A stretch of DNA of 64,000 nucleotides from Knoellia remsis (GTDB lineage Bacteria; Actinomycetota; Actinomycetes; Actinomycetales; Dermatophilaceae). The DNA is taken from contig NZ_PVTI01000022.1 of assembly GCF_003002895.1 (NCBI RefSeq), positions 1-64,000 of the forward strand, read 5' to 3'. The notes below the pieces were generated by a model. That model had not been told where the DNA came from. It made no database searches and was given only the letters and a program-made list of their open reading frames with translations. Shown in pieces: positions 43,169 to 51,128 of the stretch (within the stretch, counting starts at the first letter, position 1; every line of letters begins with the position of its first letter). The position numbers and the translations under genes were made by a program.

Positions 43169-43993
43169 ATGCCGTCCCGTCCCGACCTCGAGATCACCTC
43201 ACCGGCGAACCCGCGCCTCAAGCAGGTCGTCGGGCTCCGGCGCCGGCGTGCCCGTGACGACGCCGGGCTCACGGTCGTCGAGGGTTTCGAGGAGCTGACC
43301 CTGGCGATCGGGGCGGGAGTGCGGCCGCGCACCGTCTTCTATGCGCCGGAGCTGATGCTCGACGCCGATGCGCAGCTCGCCCTCGTCGACGACGCGCGCC
43401 GCGACGGCGTCGAGACGATCCGAGTCTCGCGCAGCGCCTTCGGGAAGATGGCCTACCGCGAAGGACCCGACGGGTTCCTCGCCCTCGTCCCCGCGGTGCG
43501 CCGCAGCCTCGCCGACCTCGACCTCCCGGACGCGCCGCTGCTCCTCATCTGCGAGGGACTGGAGAAGCCGGGCAACCTCGGCGCGATGCTGCGCACGGCC
43601 GACGCCGCCGGTGTCGATGCGGTGATCGCGGTCGATCCGGTCACCGACTGGGGCAACCCCAACGTCGTGCGCGGTTCCAAGGGAACGGTTTTCGCCGTCC
43701 CGGTGGCGAGCGCCACGCTCGGTGAGACGGTCGACTGGCTGCGGGAGGGCGGCATACGCCTCGTCGCGACGACACCGGACACCGACGCGCTGCACACCGA
43801 CACCGACCTCACCGGCGGCGTCGCGATCGCCGTCGGGACCGAGAAGTTCGGCCTCACCGACGAGGCGCTCGCGGCCGCGGACGCGCGGGTCCGCATACCG
43901 ATGCACGGCGCCGTGAACTCACTCAACGCGTCGGCCGCCGCGGCGATCGTCGTCTACGAGGCGGTGCGCCAGCGCGGGTCCGCGAATCGCTGA
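43169..43993 (+). CDS. TrmH/SpoU-family RNA 2'-O-methyltransferase
   Basis: A SPOUT methyltransferase of 274 residues. An N-terminal L30e-like RNA-binding domain (RLKQVVGLRRRRARDDAGLTVVEGFEEL) precedes the knot with motif 1 EGLEKPGNLGAMLRTADAAG, motif 2 AVGTEKFGLTD and motif 3 IPMHGAVNSLNASAAAAI. It should methylate a ribose in 23S rRNA or a tRNA using SAM; which nucleotide is unknown. Confidence 0.9.
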   Translation: MPSRPDLEITSPANPRLKQVVGLRRRRARDDAGLTVVEGFEELTLAIGAGVRPRTVFYAPELMLDADAQLALVDDARRDGVETIRVSRSAFGKMAYREGPDGFLALVPAVRRSLADLDLPDAPLLLICEGLEKPGNLGAMLRTADAAGVDAVIAVDPVTDWGNPNVVRGSKGTVFAVPVASATLGETVDWLREGGIRLVATTPDTDALHTDTDLTGGVAIAVGTEKFGLTDEALAAADARVRIPMHGAVNSLNASAAAAIVVYEAVRQRGSANR

Positions 43994-44055
43994 CCTGCGG
44001 AGTCACTGCTTCCCCCTGCGTCACACCCGTGTCAGGAGCACCCCTTCCTGTGTGT

Positions 44056-44061
44056 CACGAT
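44056..44061 (+). promoter_or_regulatory. Weak -10 box of the glyoxalase-like gene
   Basis: CACGAT, 7 nt before the ATG at 44069. The spacing fits the leaderless pattern, but the first base differs from the usual T. Confidence 0.4.
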
Positions 44062-44068
44062 TGTCGGC

Positions 44069-44704
44069 ATGCGAGTTGACCATGTCGTCTATGCCGCAGA
44101 GAACGATGGCGCCCGTGAGACCGCTGCCCGCCTGGCGGAGCGGCTCGGGGTCGAGGCCGTCGACGGGGGTGTGCACCCGCGGTTCGGGACGCGCAACGTC
44201 ATCCTCCCGCTGCGTGAGGACCGCTTCCTCGAGGTCGTCGAGGTGCTCGACCACCCTGCCTCCGACAAGGCGCCGTTCGGCCAGGTCGTCCGCGCCCGCT
44301 CCGAGGCCGGCGGCGGCTGGCTCGGCTGGGTCGTCAGCACCGAGGACATCACCGAGCAGGAGGAGCGGCTCGGTCGCGCCGCGGTCGACGGCAACCGGCA
44401 CCGTCCCGACGGCGTCGAGCTGCGCTGGAAGCAGCTCGGCATCAAGGGCCTGCAGGCCGACCCGCAGCTGCCGTTCTTCATCCAGTGGGCCGACGACGCG
44501 CCGCACCCCTCGTCGGTCGGTGACACCACGGTGGCGCTGACGTCGCTCGAGATCGCCGGCGACCCCGACCGCGTCCGCGAGTGGCTCGGCATCGACGAGG
44601 ACTTCGGCACTGACGGCATCGCGTTCGACTTCGTGTCGCCGCGCGGCACCCCGGGCCTGATGTCGGTGACGTTCGAGACCCCCGAGGGCCCTGTCACCCT
44701 CTGA
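44069..44704 (+). CDS. Glyoxalase-like (VOC fold) protein
   Basis: A protein of 211 residues that begins MRVDHVVYAAEN with the metal-binding His and contains GTRNVILPLREDRFLEVVEVLD with a Glu ligand. It belongs to the Glyoxalase_3-type VOC proteins, whose substrates are mostly unknown. It is followed by a hairpin terminator shared with convergent purB. Confidence 0.8.
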   Translation: MRVDHVVYAAENDGARETAARLAERLGVEAVDGGVHPRFGTRNVILPLREDRFLEVVEVLDHPASDKAPFGQVVRARSEAGGGWLGWVVSTEDITEQEERLGRAAVDGNRHRPDGVELRWKQLGIKGLQADPQLPFFIQWADDAPHPSSVGDTTVALTSLEIAGDPDRVREWLGIDEDFGTDGIAFDFVSPRGTPGLMSVTFETPEGPVTL

Positions 44705-44733
44705 CCCGGTCTGCGGCCTCAGCGGTCGAGACG

Positions 44734-44776
44734 AGAGAAAAGCAGGCATCCAGCCACTGGAAGCCTGCTTTTCTCT
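44734..44776. terminator. Bidirectional hairpin terminator between convergent genes
   Basis: AGAGAAAAGCAGGC (44734-44747) pairs perfectly with its complement at 44763-44776, and inner TCCAG/CTGGA extends the stem. The T-rich flank TTTTCTCT follows the GC part on either strand, as expected of an intrinsic terminator working both ways. Confidence 0.88.
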
Positions 44777-44809
44777 ACTATGGACGGCCTTCGTCCGTAT
44801 GCCGTCCGC

Positions 44810-46219
44810 TCACCCCAGGTGGTCGACGAGCCTTGGTGCGAGGCCGACGTACGTCGCGGGCGTCATCGCCGCGAGCCGCTCCTCGACCTCGGCCGGCAGG
44901 CCCAGGCCCCGCACGAACTCGACGAGCTCGGGCTGACCGATGCGCCGGCCGCGGGTGAGCTCCTTGAGCCGCTCGTAGGGCTCCTCCATGCCGGGCACGC
45001 CCTGCGCGCCGAGGGCCCGCATCGCCGACTGGATCGGCTCGCCGAGCACCTCCCAGTTGGCGTCGAGGTCGCGCGCCATCGCCTCGGGGACGGCGTCGAG
45101 CCCGGCGAGGCCGCGCGTCGCGTTGTCGATGGCGAGGAGCGAATGCCCCAGTGCGACACCGATGTTGCGCTGCATCGAGGAGTCGGTGAGGTCGCGCTGC
45201 AGCCGCGACTGCACGAGCGTGGAGGCGAGGACGTCGAGGAGTGCGTTGGAGACCTCGAGGTTGGCCTCGGCGTTCTCGAAGCGGATCGGGTTGACCTTGT
45301 GCGGCATCGTCGAGGACCCGACGGTGCCCTGCCCGCGAACCTGCGCGAAGTAGCCCATCGAGATGTAGGTCCACACGTCGGTGCACATGTTGTGCAGCAC
45401 CCGGTTGAAGCGGGCGATGTCGGCGTAGAGCTCGGCCTGCCAGTCGTGGCTCTCGATCTGCGTCGTCAGCGGGTTCCACGTCAGCCCGAGGCCCTCGACG
45501 AACGTCTCGCTGATCTCCTCCCAGTCGGCCTCCGGCACCGCGGCGACGTGCGCGCCGTACGTCCCGGTCGCGCCGTTGAGCTTGCCGAGGAACTCGGCGT
45601 CCTCGACGCGGCGGAGCTGGCGCTGCAGCCGCCACGCGAGGACCGCGAGCTCCTTGCCGAGGGTCGACGGGGTCGCGGGCTGGCCGTGGGTGTGCGACAG
45701 CAGCGGCACGTCACGCAGGTCGGAGGCCATCGTCGACAGCGCCTCGACGAGCGCGGTCGCGCGCGGCAGCCATACGTCCTCGACGGCACCCTGGACCATG
45801 AGCGCGTAGGAGAGGTTGTTGATGTCCTCGCTCGTGCAGCAGAAGTGGATGAGCTCGGCGAGGCCGGTGTCGTCGTGGGCGGGGGCGATCTCGGCGAGCC
45901 GCTTCTTGAGGAAGTACTCGACGGCCTTGACGTCGTGCTGGGTGACCTTCTCGGTCTCGGCGAGCTCGGCGATTTCGTCGGGGCCGAAGTCGTCGACGAC
46001 CTGGCGCAGCCGGGCCTGCTCGTCGCCGGTGAGGCGGCGCACGCCGGGGACGACCTCGTTCGACGTGAGGTGGATGAGCCACTCGATCTCGACGTGGATC
46101 CGCTGGCGGTTGAGCGCCGGCTCGGACAGGTGGTCGACGAGCGGGGCGACGGCGCCGCGATACCGGCCGTCGAGGGCGCCGAGCGCGATGGGAGGAGTGA
46201 CGTCAGCGAGGGAACCCAT
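44810..46219 (-). CDS. purB: Adenylosuccinate lyase
   Basis: An enzyme of 469 residues acting twice in purine synthesis: splitting SAICAR to AICAR and adenylosuccinate to AMP, each with release of fumarate. The fumarase/aspartase signature is GSSTMPHKVNPIRFENAEAN, as in the E. coli-type PurB, with TSEDINNLSYALM and SHTHGQPATPSTLGKE as the other active-site regions. The start has a GAGAAT -10 box 7 nt upstream and no Shine-Dalgarno. No other pur genes are near. Confidence 0.96.
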   Translation of the reverse strand: MGSLADVTPPIALGALDGRYRGAVAPLVDHLSEPALNRQRIHVEIEWLIHLTSNEVVPGVRRLTGDEQARLRQVVDDFGPDEIAELAETEKVTQHDVKAVEYFLKKRLAEIAPAHDDTGLAELIHFCCTSEDINNLSYALMVQGAVEDVWLPRATALVEALSTMASDLRDVPLLSHTHGQPATPSTLGKELAVLAWRLQRQLRRVEDAEFLGKLNGATGTYGAHVAAVPEADWEEISETFVEGLGLTWNPLTTQIESHDWQAELYADIARFNRVLHNMCTDVWTYISMGYFAQVRGQGTVGSSTMPHKVNPIRFENAEANLEVSNALLDVLASTLVQSRLQRDLTDSSMQRNIGVALGHSLLAIDNATRGLAGLDAVPEAMARDLDANWEVLGEPIQSAMRALGAQGVPGMEEPYERLKELTRGRRIGQPELVEFVRGLGLPAEVEERLAAMTPATYVGLAPRLVDHLG

Positions 46220-46226
46220 GACCGCC

Positions 46227-46232
46227 ATTCTC
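46227..46232 (-). promoter_or_regulatory. Possible -10 box of purB (leaderless)
   Basis: GAGAAT on the minus strand, 7 nt before the ATG at 46219. Confidence 0.45.
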
Positions 46233-46284
46233 CCATCCGCGCGGGGTGCCTCCGTACGCCGGTGAGGTCGCCCGGAGAACCAGC

Positions 46285-46330
46285 CGTATGCCGTGGCGCG
46301 CGTCCCCGGGAAGGCGCACCACGGCATACG
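46285..46330. repeat. Inverted pair of the GTATGCC heptamer
   Basis: Perfect 12-nt arms CGTATGCCGTGG (46285-46296) and CCACGGCATACG (46319-46330) lie between divergent purB and the DUF1232-like gene. A third heptamer copy is at 46346-46352. The same heptamer forms the terminator stem at 62587-62630. Confidence 0.7.
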
Positions 46331-46372
46331 CCGAAGTCCTGCCGCGGCATACCCAACCGCAGGTGAGGTGCC

Positions 46373-46378
46373 TACACT
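46373..46378 (+). promoter_or_regulatory. -10 box of the DUF1232-like gene (leaderless)
   Basis: TACACT, 7 nt before the GTG at 46386. Confidence 0.65.
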
Positions 46379-46385
46379 CACGGGC

Positions 46386-46829
46386 GTGTCCGCACCCACC
46401 CCGAACCCCCGCAGCGGCCAGCCCCGGCCGGCGTCCGTCACGCGACTGCTGCAGTCGGACGCGTTCGCGCGCTCGCGTCGCACGGCGGCCCGGATGGAGA
46501 GCGACCCGGCCGCGCTCGGCGACCTCATCGCGCTCGTGCGGCTGCGCAAGCTCGACACGGACCCGCACCTCGGTGCGGTGGCCGACCTGGTGCACCGGGC
46601 GACCGAGTGGCTGCTCGCCTCGGGACCGGACTCGACCGTGCCGGACCGGATGTCGACGACGCTCGCGGCTCGTCGGCGGATGGCGGTCGCGGCGCTGTGC
46701 TACCTCGTCGACGTCGGCGACGTCATCCCCGACCACCGGACCGACGGGACACTCGACGATCTCGTCGTGCTCCAGTCGGTGCTGAGCCGGGCCGTCGAGG
46801 TCGACGCCCCGCCGGAGGACGTCGTCTGA
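46386..46829 (+). CDS. DUF1232-like protein
   Basis: A protein of 147 residues. The segment AALCYLVDVGDVIPDHRTDGTLDDLVVL (about residues 102-129) matches the DUF1232/YkvA pattern in which a short helix, an Ile-Pro-Asp turn and a Gly-x-x-Asp-Asp follow each other. The rest is helical and charged, with a Pro-rich start. Function is unknown. Confidence 0.65.
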   Translation: MSAPTPNPRSGQPRPASVTRLLQSDAFARSRRTAARMESDPAALGDLIALVRLRKLDTDPHLGAVADLVHRATEWLLASGPDSTVPDRMSTTLAARRRMAVAALCYLVDVGDVIPDHRTDGTLDDLVVLQSVLSRAVEVDAPPEDVV

Positions 46830-46860
46830 CCGGTCGGTCCGACCGGGGCGCGCGGGCAGC

Positions 46861-47271
46861 TCAGCGCAGGCGCGCCGCGATCTCGTCGAGGGACTGACCC
46901 CACGAGGAGTCGTCGGTCTCGTCCCACAGCTCGGCGAGCTCGGAGTCCTCCGAGCGGACCCGTTCGAGCGCGGCCCGGGCTGCAGCCTTGAGGTCGGCGT
47001 CGGCGGACACCCCGGCCGACCGCACCCAGCCCGCCGCGTCCTCGCCGTAGCCCGACTCGGGGATGCTGCCCGGGTCCGCGAGCCAGCCCACGACGGCAGC
47101 CGCGGCGACGGCCTCGGCACCCTCCGGCGCCTCGACGGCCTCTCCCGGCGCGCCGAGGTCGAGTGCGTCACGCAGCCTCGTCAGGCCGGTCGCGGCGTCG
47201 GCGCCCTCGAAGTCGAAGGCCCAGTCGCCCGCGTCGTCGTTGTCGAACGGTCCAGCACCCCACGTACCCAT
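46861..47271 (-). CDS. DUF4259 family protein
   Basis: A protein of 136 residues opening with MGTWGAGPFDNDDAGDWAFD, the family hallmark, and ending in SSWGQSLDEIAARLR. Highly acidic, no membrane segment. DUF4259 proteins are small and of unknown function. A leaderless TAGGGT box precedes the ATG. Confidence 0.85.
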   Translation of the reverse strand: MGTWGAGPFDNDDAGDWAFDFEGADAATGLTRLRDALDLGAPGEAVEAPEGAEAVAAAAVVGWLADPGSIPESGYGEDAAGWVRSAGVSADADLKAAARAALERVRSEDSELAELWDETDDSSWGQSLDEIAARLR

Positions 47272-47278
47272 GGCGCCG

Positions 47279-47284
47279 ACCCTA
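47279..47284 (-). promoter_or_regulatory. -10 box of the DUF4259 gene (leaderless)
   Basis: TAGGGT on the minus strand, 7 nt before the ATG at 47271. It lies 22 bp downstream of the stop of the phosphatase gene, so the two have separate transcripts. Confidence 0.7.
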
Positions 47285-47305
47285 GCGACGTCGTGGGTCC
47301 CGCGG

Positions 47306-47875
47306 TCAGGAACGCGTCTCGCGGATGTGCTCGATGATGCCGGGCAGGGCGGCGCGGACCTCGTCGTAGGTCTGGTCGAACGCGTCGTCGTCACCCCACC
47401 ACGGGTCGTCCATGTCGAGGTCGCCGGAGTCGGCCGAGTCGGGGTCGAAGGACCGGATGAGCCGGATCTTGTCGCGGTCCTCGTCGGTCGTCGCGAGGCG
47501 ACGCAGCGCGCGCTCGTGCCCGCGGTCGGCGGCGAGGACGAGGTCGAGGTCGGCGAAGTCGTCCGCGTCGAACCGTCGCGCCCGATGGGTGTCCCAGCCG
47601 GCATCGACGTGGCCGCGGCGCTGCAGCACCGCGATGGTGCGTGGGTCCATCGGGTTGCCGCTCTCCTCGGCGGAGGTACCGGCGGAGACGACCTCGACAT
47701 CGGCGACGTCAGCCTCCTCGAGGGCTTCCCGCAGCAGCCACTCGCCCATGGGGGAGCGGCAGATGTTGCCGGTGCACACCACCGCGACCCGGTATGCCGG
47801 CCGCTCGCCGCCGGTGGTCGTGTCGCGCGTGTCCGTGGTGGTCTCGTCCTTCGTGTCGTTGATCCCGTGCGTCAC
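47306..47875 (-). CDS. Low-molecular-weight protein tyrosine phosphatase
   Basis: A phosphatase of about 189 residues. The active-site loop VCTGNICRSPMGEW (about residues 33-46) carries the Cys and Arg of the CxxNxCRSP motif, and the general acid Asp is in DDPWWGDDDAFDQTYDEV. Members dephosphorylate tyrosine kinases for exopolysaccharide, or arsenate in a related group; the target here is unknown. The first 28 residues are a Thr/Asp-rich tail, so the true start may be different, but no better one is seen. Confidence 0.88.
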   Translation of the reverse strand: MTHGINDTKDETTTDTRDTTTGGERPAYRVAVVCTGNICRSPMGEWLLREALEEADVADVEVVSAGTSAEESGNPMDPRTIAVLQRRGHVDAGWDTHRARRFDADDFADLDLVLAADRGHERALRRLATTDEDRDKIRLIRSFDPDSADSGDLDMDDPWWGDDDAFDQTYDEVRAALPGIIEHIRETRS

Positions 47876-47894
47876 CGTCCCAGCCTCGCACCCT

Positions 47895-47929
47895 CGTCCC
47901 GATCTCACCCAATTGGATGGTTCGGGACG
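47895..47929. repeat. Repeat family A, single copy
   Basis: One 35-bp unit in minus orientation with perfect outer arms CGTCCCGA/TCGGGACG and CCAATTGG core. It lies between the phosphatase gene and the M56 peptidase gene. Confidence 0.85.
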
Positions 47930-47943
47930 GGCCCGGCCGCGCG

Positions 47944-48849
47944 TCAGCGCCAGGCGAGCCAGAGGAGGGTGAGCGGGAGCGCGACGACTGCGGCGGCATA
48001 CAGGTACATCAGCGCGACGACGGGCGCGGGCAGCGGGCGGTCGGCGAGGAGGCGCATGCGGGCCGCGGTCGCGCCCTGACCGCCGGCACCGAGCCCGGCG
48101 ACGGGAGTCTGCCCGTGGGCGAGGGTGAGCAGCGCCCGCGCGGTCTCGACCGGACCGGATGCGCGCGAGGCGGCGCGGTCGGCGAGGGCCTCGATGAGGA
48201 GGCGCACCTCGCGCAGGGCCTCGGGGGAGCGGACGGGTCCGGGAACGGAGTGGTGCAGCACCGTGAAGTACTCGAGGAGCAGGTCGTGCCGCCCGCGCAG
48301 GTGCGCCCGTTCGTGCGCGAGGACGGCCGACAGCTCGCCGGTGGGCAGCGCGGTCAACGCGCCTTCGGTGAGGACGACGCGCGACCGCCGTCCGGGCAGG
48401 CAGTACGCCGTCGGGGTCGCGTGGGCGAGCACGCGCAGCTGCGTGCCGTCCTCCTCGCGGGGGTCGCCGAGGACGTCGACGAGCTCGGTATGCCGGGTGC
48501 GCGCTGCGCGCAGCCGCGTCCCGATCCGGTGGCCGGACACGAGGAGCGGGAGCAGGACGGCGAAGGTGACGACGGCCGCGACCACCAGTACGGCCCACCA
48601 TTGAGTCCGCCATGCGGCCACCGCGGAGGGGCACTCCTCGGACGCGCAGGCGATCGTATGCGTGCGCGTGAGGAACGGGATGGCGGCTGGTGCCACTGCC
48701 AACGCCGACAGGACCGCCGCGAGCGACACCGCCTGCCACGCCACGAGGGCGGCTCGCGGTGAACGGCGGAACACCTTGAGCCGGGCCATGATCCGCGGCG
48801 CCACCGCCGCGAGGACGACGGCGATGAGGGCGAGGGCGAGTGCGTACAC
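47944..48849 (-). CDS. M56-family (BlaR1-like) membrane metallopeptidase
   Basis: A protein of 301 residues with an N-terminal helix pair, a third helix near residue 90, the zinc-protease motif AVLAHERAHLRGRHD (HExxH, about residues 180-194) and two C-terminal helices. It has no penicillin-binding sensor domain, unlike BlaR1/MecR1. In that system the protease half cleaves the BlaI repressor. Here it follows a BlaI homologue (gap 33 bp), which in turn follows cydC; it should be the protease that inactivates that repressor. Length is typical of short actinobacterial M56 proteins. Confidence 0.85.
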   Translation of the reverse strand: MYALALALIAVVLAAVAPRIMARLKVFRRSPRAALVAWQAVSLAAVLSALAVAPAAIPFLTRTHTIACASEECPSAVAAWRTQWWAVLVVAAVVTFAVLLPLLVSGHRIGTRLRAARTRHTELVDVLGDPREEDGTQLRVLAHATPTAYCLPGRRSRVVLTEGALTALPTGELSAVLAHERAHLRGRHDLLLEYFTVLHHSVPGPVRSPEALREVRLLIEALADRAASRASGPVETARALLTLAHGQTPVAGLGAGGQGATAARMRLLADRPLPAPVVALMYLYAAAVVALPLTLLWLAWR

Positions 48850-48882
48850 GTCAGGTCTTCGGGGTTGCCATGGCGACTCGGG

Positions 48883-49290
48883 TCAGCCCCGGCGTCGCTC
48901 GACCTCGGCGAGCGCCGCCCGCAGCTCGGCGAGCTCGTCGGGCGAGGCGCCGTCGAGGAAGTGCAGCAGGGCCGCGTGCCGGTCGCTCGCGTCCTCGAGG
49001 CTCGCGCGCATCGTCTCGGCGGTGAGTGACTCCCGGGTGCCGGCAGGGCGGTAGCGCCAGGCCCGGCCGTCGCGCGCTCGGGTGACGAGCTGCTTCTTCG
49101 TGAGCCGGTCGAGGACGGTCATGACGGTCGTGTAGGCGAGGTCGCGACCCGCCGGCAGCCCCTCGAGGACCTCGCGCACGCTCTCGCCCTCTGGGTGCTC
49201 CGCGGCCCTGTCCCAGAGCTGCTCCATGACGGCGCGCTCGAGCTCTCCGAGTCGCGGAGTCGAGGCAGGGCTGGAGGTGGGGGTGGTCAC
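48883..49290 (-). CDS. BlaI/MecI/CopY-family repressor
   Basis: A winged-helix repressor of 135 residues: LGELERAVMEQLWDRAAEHPEGESVREVLEGL, then DLAYTTVMTVLDRLTKKQLVTRARDGRAWRYRP as the recognition helix and wing, and a C-terminal dimerisation helix. The GTG overlaps the stop of cydC (GTGA). Such repressors are inactivated by a partner M56 protease, encoded next. Given the linkage it may control the bd-oxidase genes or respond to the redox or envelope state; this is an inference. Confidence 0.88.
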   Translation of the reverse strand: MTTPTSSPASTPRLGELERAVMEQLWDRAAEHPEGESVREVLEGLPAGRDLAYTTVMTVLDRLTKKQLVTRARDGRAWRYRPAGTRESLTAETMRASLEDASDRHAALLHFLDGASPDELAELRAALAEVERRRG

Positions 49291-51128
49291 GGTCGGTCCT
49301 TCGGGGTGCTGGCTGCGGTGAGCTGCGCAGAGGAGGCAGAGGTGGGGGAGTCGGCGGTGAGGTCGATGACCTCATCGACGCCGTCGAGCCCTTCGGCGCG
49401 ATGGCTCACGAGGACAACGCTACGCCCCTCCGTCGCTGACCAGACGTCCCGCATGACCGCCGTCGCGGTCGCGTGGTCGAGCTGCGCGACGGGCTCGTCG
49501 AGGAGGATGACCGGCCGCCCGGAGAGCACGGCTCGGGCGAGCGCGATGCGGGTGCGCTCGCCGCCGGAGACGCCGCGACCACCCGCGCCGAGACCGGTGT
49601 CAAGACCATCCGGCAGGGTCGCGAACCAGCCGTCGAGACCTGCGACGTGCAGCGCGGCGAGGATGGCGGTGTCGTCCGCATCGGGGGCTGCGAGAACGAG
49701 ATTGGCCCGGACATCGGCGGCGAAGAGGTGCGGCTCGTCGTCGACGACGGCGACGAGGCCGCGCACCTCCTCGAGCCCGAGCCCGGTGGCGTCGGTGCCG
49801 TCGACGAGGTAGCGACCGGCCGACGGGTCGAGGGCGCGCGCGAGGACGGCGAGCAGGGTCGACTTGCCGGAGCCGTTCGCCCCGACGACCGCGACCCGCC
49901 GCCCGGGCGGCAGGTCGAGGTCGACCGGTCCCACGTCGCGGCGTCCGTCCACCCACCCAGCGGTCACGCCCGCCAGCCGCAGGTGCGGCACCCCCGTCCC
50001 GATCTCACCCAATTGAACGGCTCGGGATGCCTTGGGATCGGTCTCCCCCGTGAAAAACTCACCCAATTGGACGGTTGGGGACGTCCCGGGGTGCGCGTCA
50101 GTTGTCCCGATCTCACCCAATTGGACAGTTGGGGACGTCCCGGGGTGCGCGTCAGTTGTCCCGATCTCACCCAAGTGGACGGTTCGGGACGGCTCGCGGG
50201 CAGCGGCGACGGCCGGCTCCTGGTCGAGCAACGCGTCGACGCGAGACTGTGCCTCCTCGGCCCGCGCCTGCGCCCGGGCCGCATCGGCCAGTGGCAGCAA
50301 GGTGTCGGCGAGCGCCGCCGGCACGACGACGAGCAGCGCCATGACCGGTGCTCCGAGGTCGGACCGGACCGCGAGCGCGGCCATCACGACGCAGGCGATG
50401 CCAGTCAGCCCGAGCACTCCGCCGGTGACGAGCGCCCGGCCACGACTCTGCCGACGCAGTGCGCGAGCGAGGTCGTCCTGCGCCCGGTCGAGGCGCGCGA
50501 GCACCTCACCTTCGGCGCCGATCGCCTGCAGCTGTGCCGTATGCCGTGCCACGAGGTCCGCGGCCCGGCCCACCTCCGCGCGGGCTGCGCCCACGACGGG
50601 CTGGGCGCCTCGTTCGAGGCCGAGCCCCCACCGGTGCAACGCCACGGTGACGAGCGCCCACACCGCGATGACGCCACCGGCGACCGGGAGCAACGCCCCC
50701 GCGAGCACCGTCGCGAAGACCAGGGTGAGCGCCGCCGCGAGCACCGGCACCCGCACCCGCACCTGCGACTCGACGACGTCGGTGAGGTCGTTGACCACCC
50801 CGGTGAGGACGGCGCTGCGGGACCGGCGACCGAGGCGAGCCGGCGTCAGCGGGATGAGGGCGGCATACACGTCCGTGCGGTCGCGAGCGAGGTCGTCGAG
50901 CGCGCGGTCGTGCGAACGCAGCCGCTCGAGGTAGCGGAAGAACGGTCGCGCCATCCCGAACGCCCGCACCGACACGATCGCCATGAGCAGCGTGAGGATG
51001 ACCGGGCGTTCAGCGGCGCGGACGATGAGCCAGCCCGAGGTCGCGGTGAGGGCGACCCCGGACGACAGCGCGAGCCCACCCCAGAGTCCGGCGAGCAGGT
51101 CGGTGCGTCCCCGAGCGAGCGTCGTCAT
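49287..51128 (-). CDS. cydC: Thiol reductant ABC exporter subunit CydC, with repeat-derived linker
   Basis: A protein of 613 residues with the membrane domain (residues about 10-290) and ATPase domain (Walker A GANGSGKST at 416-424; signature VSGGERTRIALARAVL; Walker B ILLDEP). CydDC exports glutathione or cysteine equivalents needed for bd-oxidase haem insertion. Residues 313-378, between the two domains, consist of four near-identical units around TVQLGEIGTTDAHPG, encoded by in-frame copies of the genomic repeat family A. The gene overlaps cydD and blaI. Confidence 0.93.
   Translation of the reverse strand: MTTLARGRTDLLAGLWGGLALSSGVALTATSGWLIVRAAERPVILTLLMAIVSVRAFGMARPFFRYLERLRSHDRALDDLARDRTDVYAALIPLTPARLGRRSRSAVLTGVVNDLTDVVESQVRVRVPVLAAALTLVFATVLAGALLPVAGGVIAVWALVTVALHRWGLGLERGAQPVVGAARAEVGRAADLVARHTAQLQAIGAEGEVLARLDRAQDDLARALRRQSRGRALVTGGVLGLTGIACVVMAALAVRSDLGAPVMALLVVVPAALADTLLPLADAARAQARAEEAQSRVDALLDQEPAVAAAREPSRTVHLGEIGTTDAHPGTSPTVQLGEIGTTDAHPGTSPTVQLGEFFTGETDPKASRAVQLGEIGTGVPHLRLAGVTAGWVDGRRDVGPVDLDLPPGRRVAVVGANGSGKSTLLAVLARALDPSAGRYLVDGTDATGLGLEEVRGLVAVVDDEPHLFAADVRANLVLAAPDADDTAILAALHVAGLDGWFATLPDGLDTGLGAGGRGVSGGERTRIALARAVLSGRPVILLDEPVAQLDHATATAVMRDVWSATEGRSVVLVSHRAEGLDGVDEVIDLTADSPTSASSAQLTAASTPKDRP
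49995..50191. repeat. Repeat family A, four copies inside cydC
   Basis: Four copies, at about 49995-50028, 50059-50082, 50104-50137 and 50158-50191, in minus orientation and all in the same frame of cydC. The middle part has an exact 54-bp period (18 codons). The second copy has lost the GATC part and reads TGAAAAACTC. Confidence 0.9.
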
